6,241 bases of DNA from Candidatus Hydrothermota bacterium (lineage in GTDB: Bacteria > Hydrothermota > Hydrothermia > UBA1063), in the NCBI GenBank assembly GCA_003644895.1, contig QNDO01000091.1, positions 1-6,241 of the forward strand. The letters run 5' to 3'. The notes beneath the pieces were generated by a model that was not told the origin of the DNA, made no database searches, and was given only the letters and a program-made list of their open reading frames with translations. This document shows, one piece after another, positions 5,286-6,241 of this stretch; position 1 is the first letter of the stretch; each line of letters begins with the position of its first letter. The translations under genes were made by a program, and so were the position numbers.

Positions 5286-6241
5286 ATGTCCAGAAAGGAA
5301 TACAACATACTTGATGTTGAAAGAAAATGGCAGAAATGGTGGGCAGAGAGAGGTATTTATAAAACAAAAAGAGATCCGCGGAAGAAATATTACGTGCTGG
5401 AGATGTTTCCCTATCCCTCTGGGGACCTCCACATGGGGCATCTCAAAAATTATGTGATAGGTGATGTAGTTGCAAGAGTGAAGATGATGGAAGGATATGA
5501 TGTATTGCATCCTATGGGGTGGGATGCTTTTGGGCTGCCTGCAGAAAATGCGGCAATCAAGCACGGCATTCATCCAAAAGAATGGACATACAAAAACATC
5601 GAAACTTTCAGGAATACTTTGAAATCTATAGGTATTAGCTATGACTGGGATAAAGAGATAGCAACATGTGAATCTTCTTACTATAAGTGGACTCAGTGGC
5701 TTTTTATCCTTCTCTACAAAAAGGGACTTGCATACAGGAAAAAAGAATTTGTAAACTGGTGTCCTACTTGTAAAACAGTGTTAGCAAATGAACAAGTTGT
5801 GGATGGTAAATGTGAGAGATGTAAAACCCCTGTGGTTAAGAAAGAACTGGAGCAATGGTTTTTTAAAATTACAGAGTATGCAGATAGGTTAGTAGATGAT
5901 TTGAAACTCCTCCAGGGCAAATGGCCTGAAAATATTATCAAACAGCAAGAAAACTGGATAGGGCGTTCTTACGGAACAAAAATAGTGTTTAAATATAAGG
6001 GGGGCAAGCTGGATTTGCCTGTATTTACTACCAGGGCTGATACACTTTTCGGTGTCACCTTTATTACTATTGCTCCGGAGCACGAAATACTGAAAATTAT
6101 ACTTAATGATTCTCCATGCAGAGATAAAGTTGAAAAATATATTGAAGAATCGTTGAGAAAGACAGAGGTTGAAAGAACATCCTTAGAAAGAGAAAAAAGC
6201 GGTATTTTTACAGGTACCTATGCCGTTCACCCCTTTACAGA
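5286..6241 (+). CDS. leuS: Leucyl-tRNA synthetase LeuRS (3'-truncated by the window edge)
   Basis: Class Ia aminoacyl-tRNA synthetase that charges tRNA-Leu with leucine in the cytoplasm and hydrolyses mischarged products. The frame is open from the ATG to the window end, 318 residues of a usual 800-870. Visible parts: the N-terminal Rossmann fold with MFPYPSGDLHMGH (40-52), whose HMGH is the class I HIGH motif; HPMGWDAFGLPAENAA (75-90); a zinc ribbon with C159-x2-C162 and C176-x2-C179; and NWIGRS (223-228) leading into the CP1 editing domain. That domain shows the threonine-rich editing motif TTRADTLFG (248-256), with Ala where many homologues have Pro, an acceptable variant, and GIFTGTYAVHP (306-316). 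The KMSKS loop, anticodon-binding domain and C-terminal domain lie beyond the window. It is transcribed divergently from the transglycosylase operon. The organisation is the standard bacterial one-subunit type as far as can be seen. Confidence 0.97.
   Translation, partial: MSRKEYNILDVERKWQKWWAERGIYKTKRDPRKKYYVLEMFPYPSGDLHMGHLKNYVIGDVVARVKMMEGYDVLHPMGWDAFGLPAENAAIKHGIHPKEWTYKNIETFRNTLKSIGISYDWDKEIATCESSYYKWTQWLFILLYKKGLAYRKKEFVNWCPTCKTVLANEQVVDGKCERCKTPVVKKELEQWFFKITEYADRLVDDLKLLQGKWPENIIKQQENWIGRSYGTKIVFKYKGGKLDLPVFTTRADTLFGVTFITIAPEHEILKIILNDSPCRDKVEKYIEESLRKTEVERTSLEREKSGIFTGTYAVHPFT

Noticed and set aside
5220..5573. Leftward open frame of 117 codons over the promoter region and the leuS 5' end
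   Set aside because: It lies antisense to the highly conserved N-terminus of LeuRS, its sequence resembles no protein, and it is a by-product of codon bias in leuS.
5714..6083. Leftward frames (5714-5941, 5889-6083) inside leuS
   Set aside because: They are antisense to the zinc ribbon and editing domain of LeuRS and overlap each other; no supporting signal.

Overview
The window reads as ordinary bacterial chromosome from an AT-rich organism (by eye about 40% G+C or slightly less). It holds five protein-coding genes, two of them cut by the window edges, and no RNA genes, mobile elements or CRISPR arrays. Secreted or membrane proteins (an Slt-type lytic transglycosylase, a long-form NfeD protease, a small exported protein) point to a cell with a peptidoglycan wall, probably with a periplasm. 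The gene mix would suit a deep-branching or candidate-phylum bacterium (WOR-3/Hydrothermae-like), but that placement is a low-confidence guess from general resemblance.

Layout: miaB runs rightward from the left edge and ends at 1258. It converges on, and overlaps by 26 bp, a leftward gene for a small secreted protein (1233-1793). A 205-bp gap without genes follows (1794-1998), carrying a probable promoter. Next come leftward nfeD (1999-3249) and a leftward TPR/lytic transglycosylase gene (3246-5210), joined by a 4-base ATGA stop/start overlap and so almost certainly one operon. A compact 75-bp divergent region (5211-5285) separates them from leuS, which runs rightward off the window.

Functionally, the two flanking genes are translation housekeeping: MiaB modifies A37 of tRNAs and LeuRS charges tRNA-Leu. 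The central leftward block is cell-envelope: a peptidoglycan-cleaving enzyme translationally coupled to a membrane-anchored serine protease, then a separately promoted exported protein of unknown function.

I see no convincing new multi-gene system. The points most worth a second look are: (1) a perfect hairpin followed by a T-run, terminator-like in form, inside the miaB coding sequence; (2) a symmetric back-to-back promoter pair between the transglycosylase gene and leuS, with the transglycosylase start placed where a leaderless mRNA would begin; (3) the transglycosylase-NfeD operon with no slipin gene in view; (4) the unassigned secreted protein with a DxDxDG loop and a cysteine cluster.
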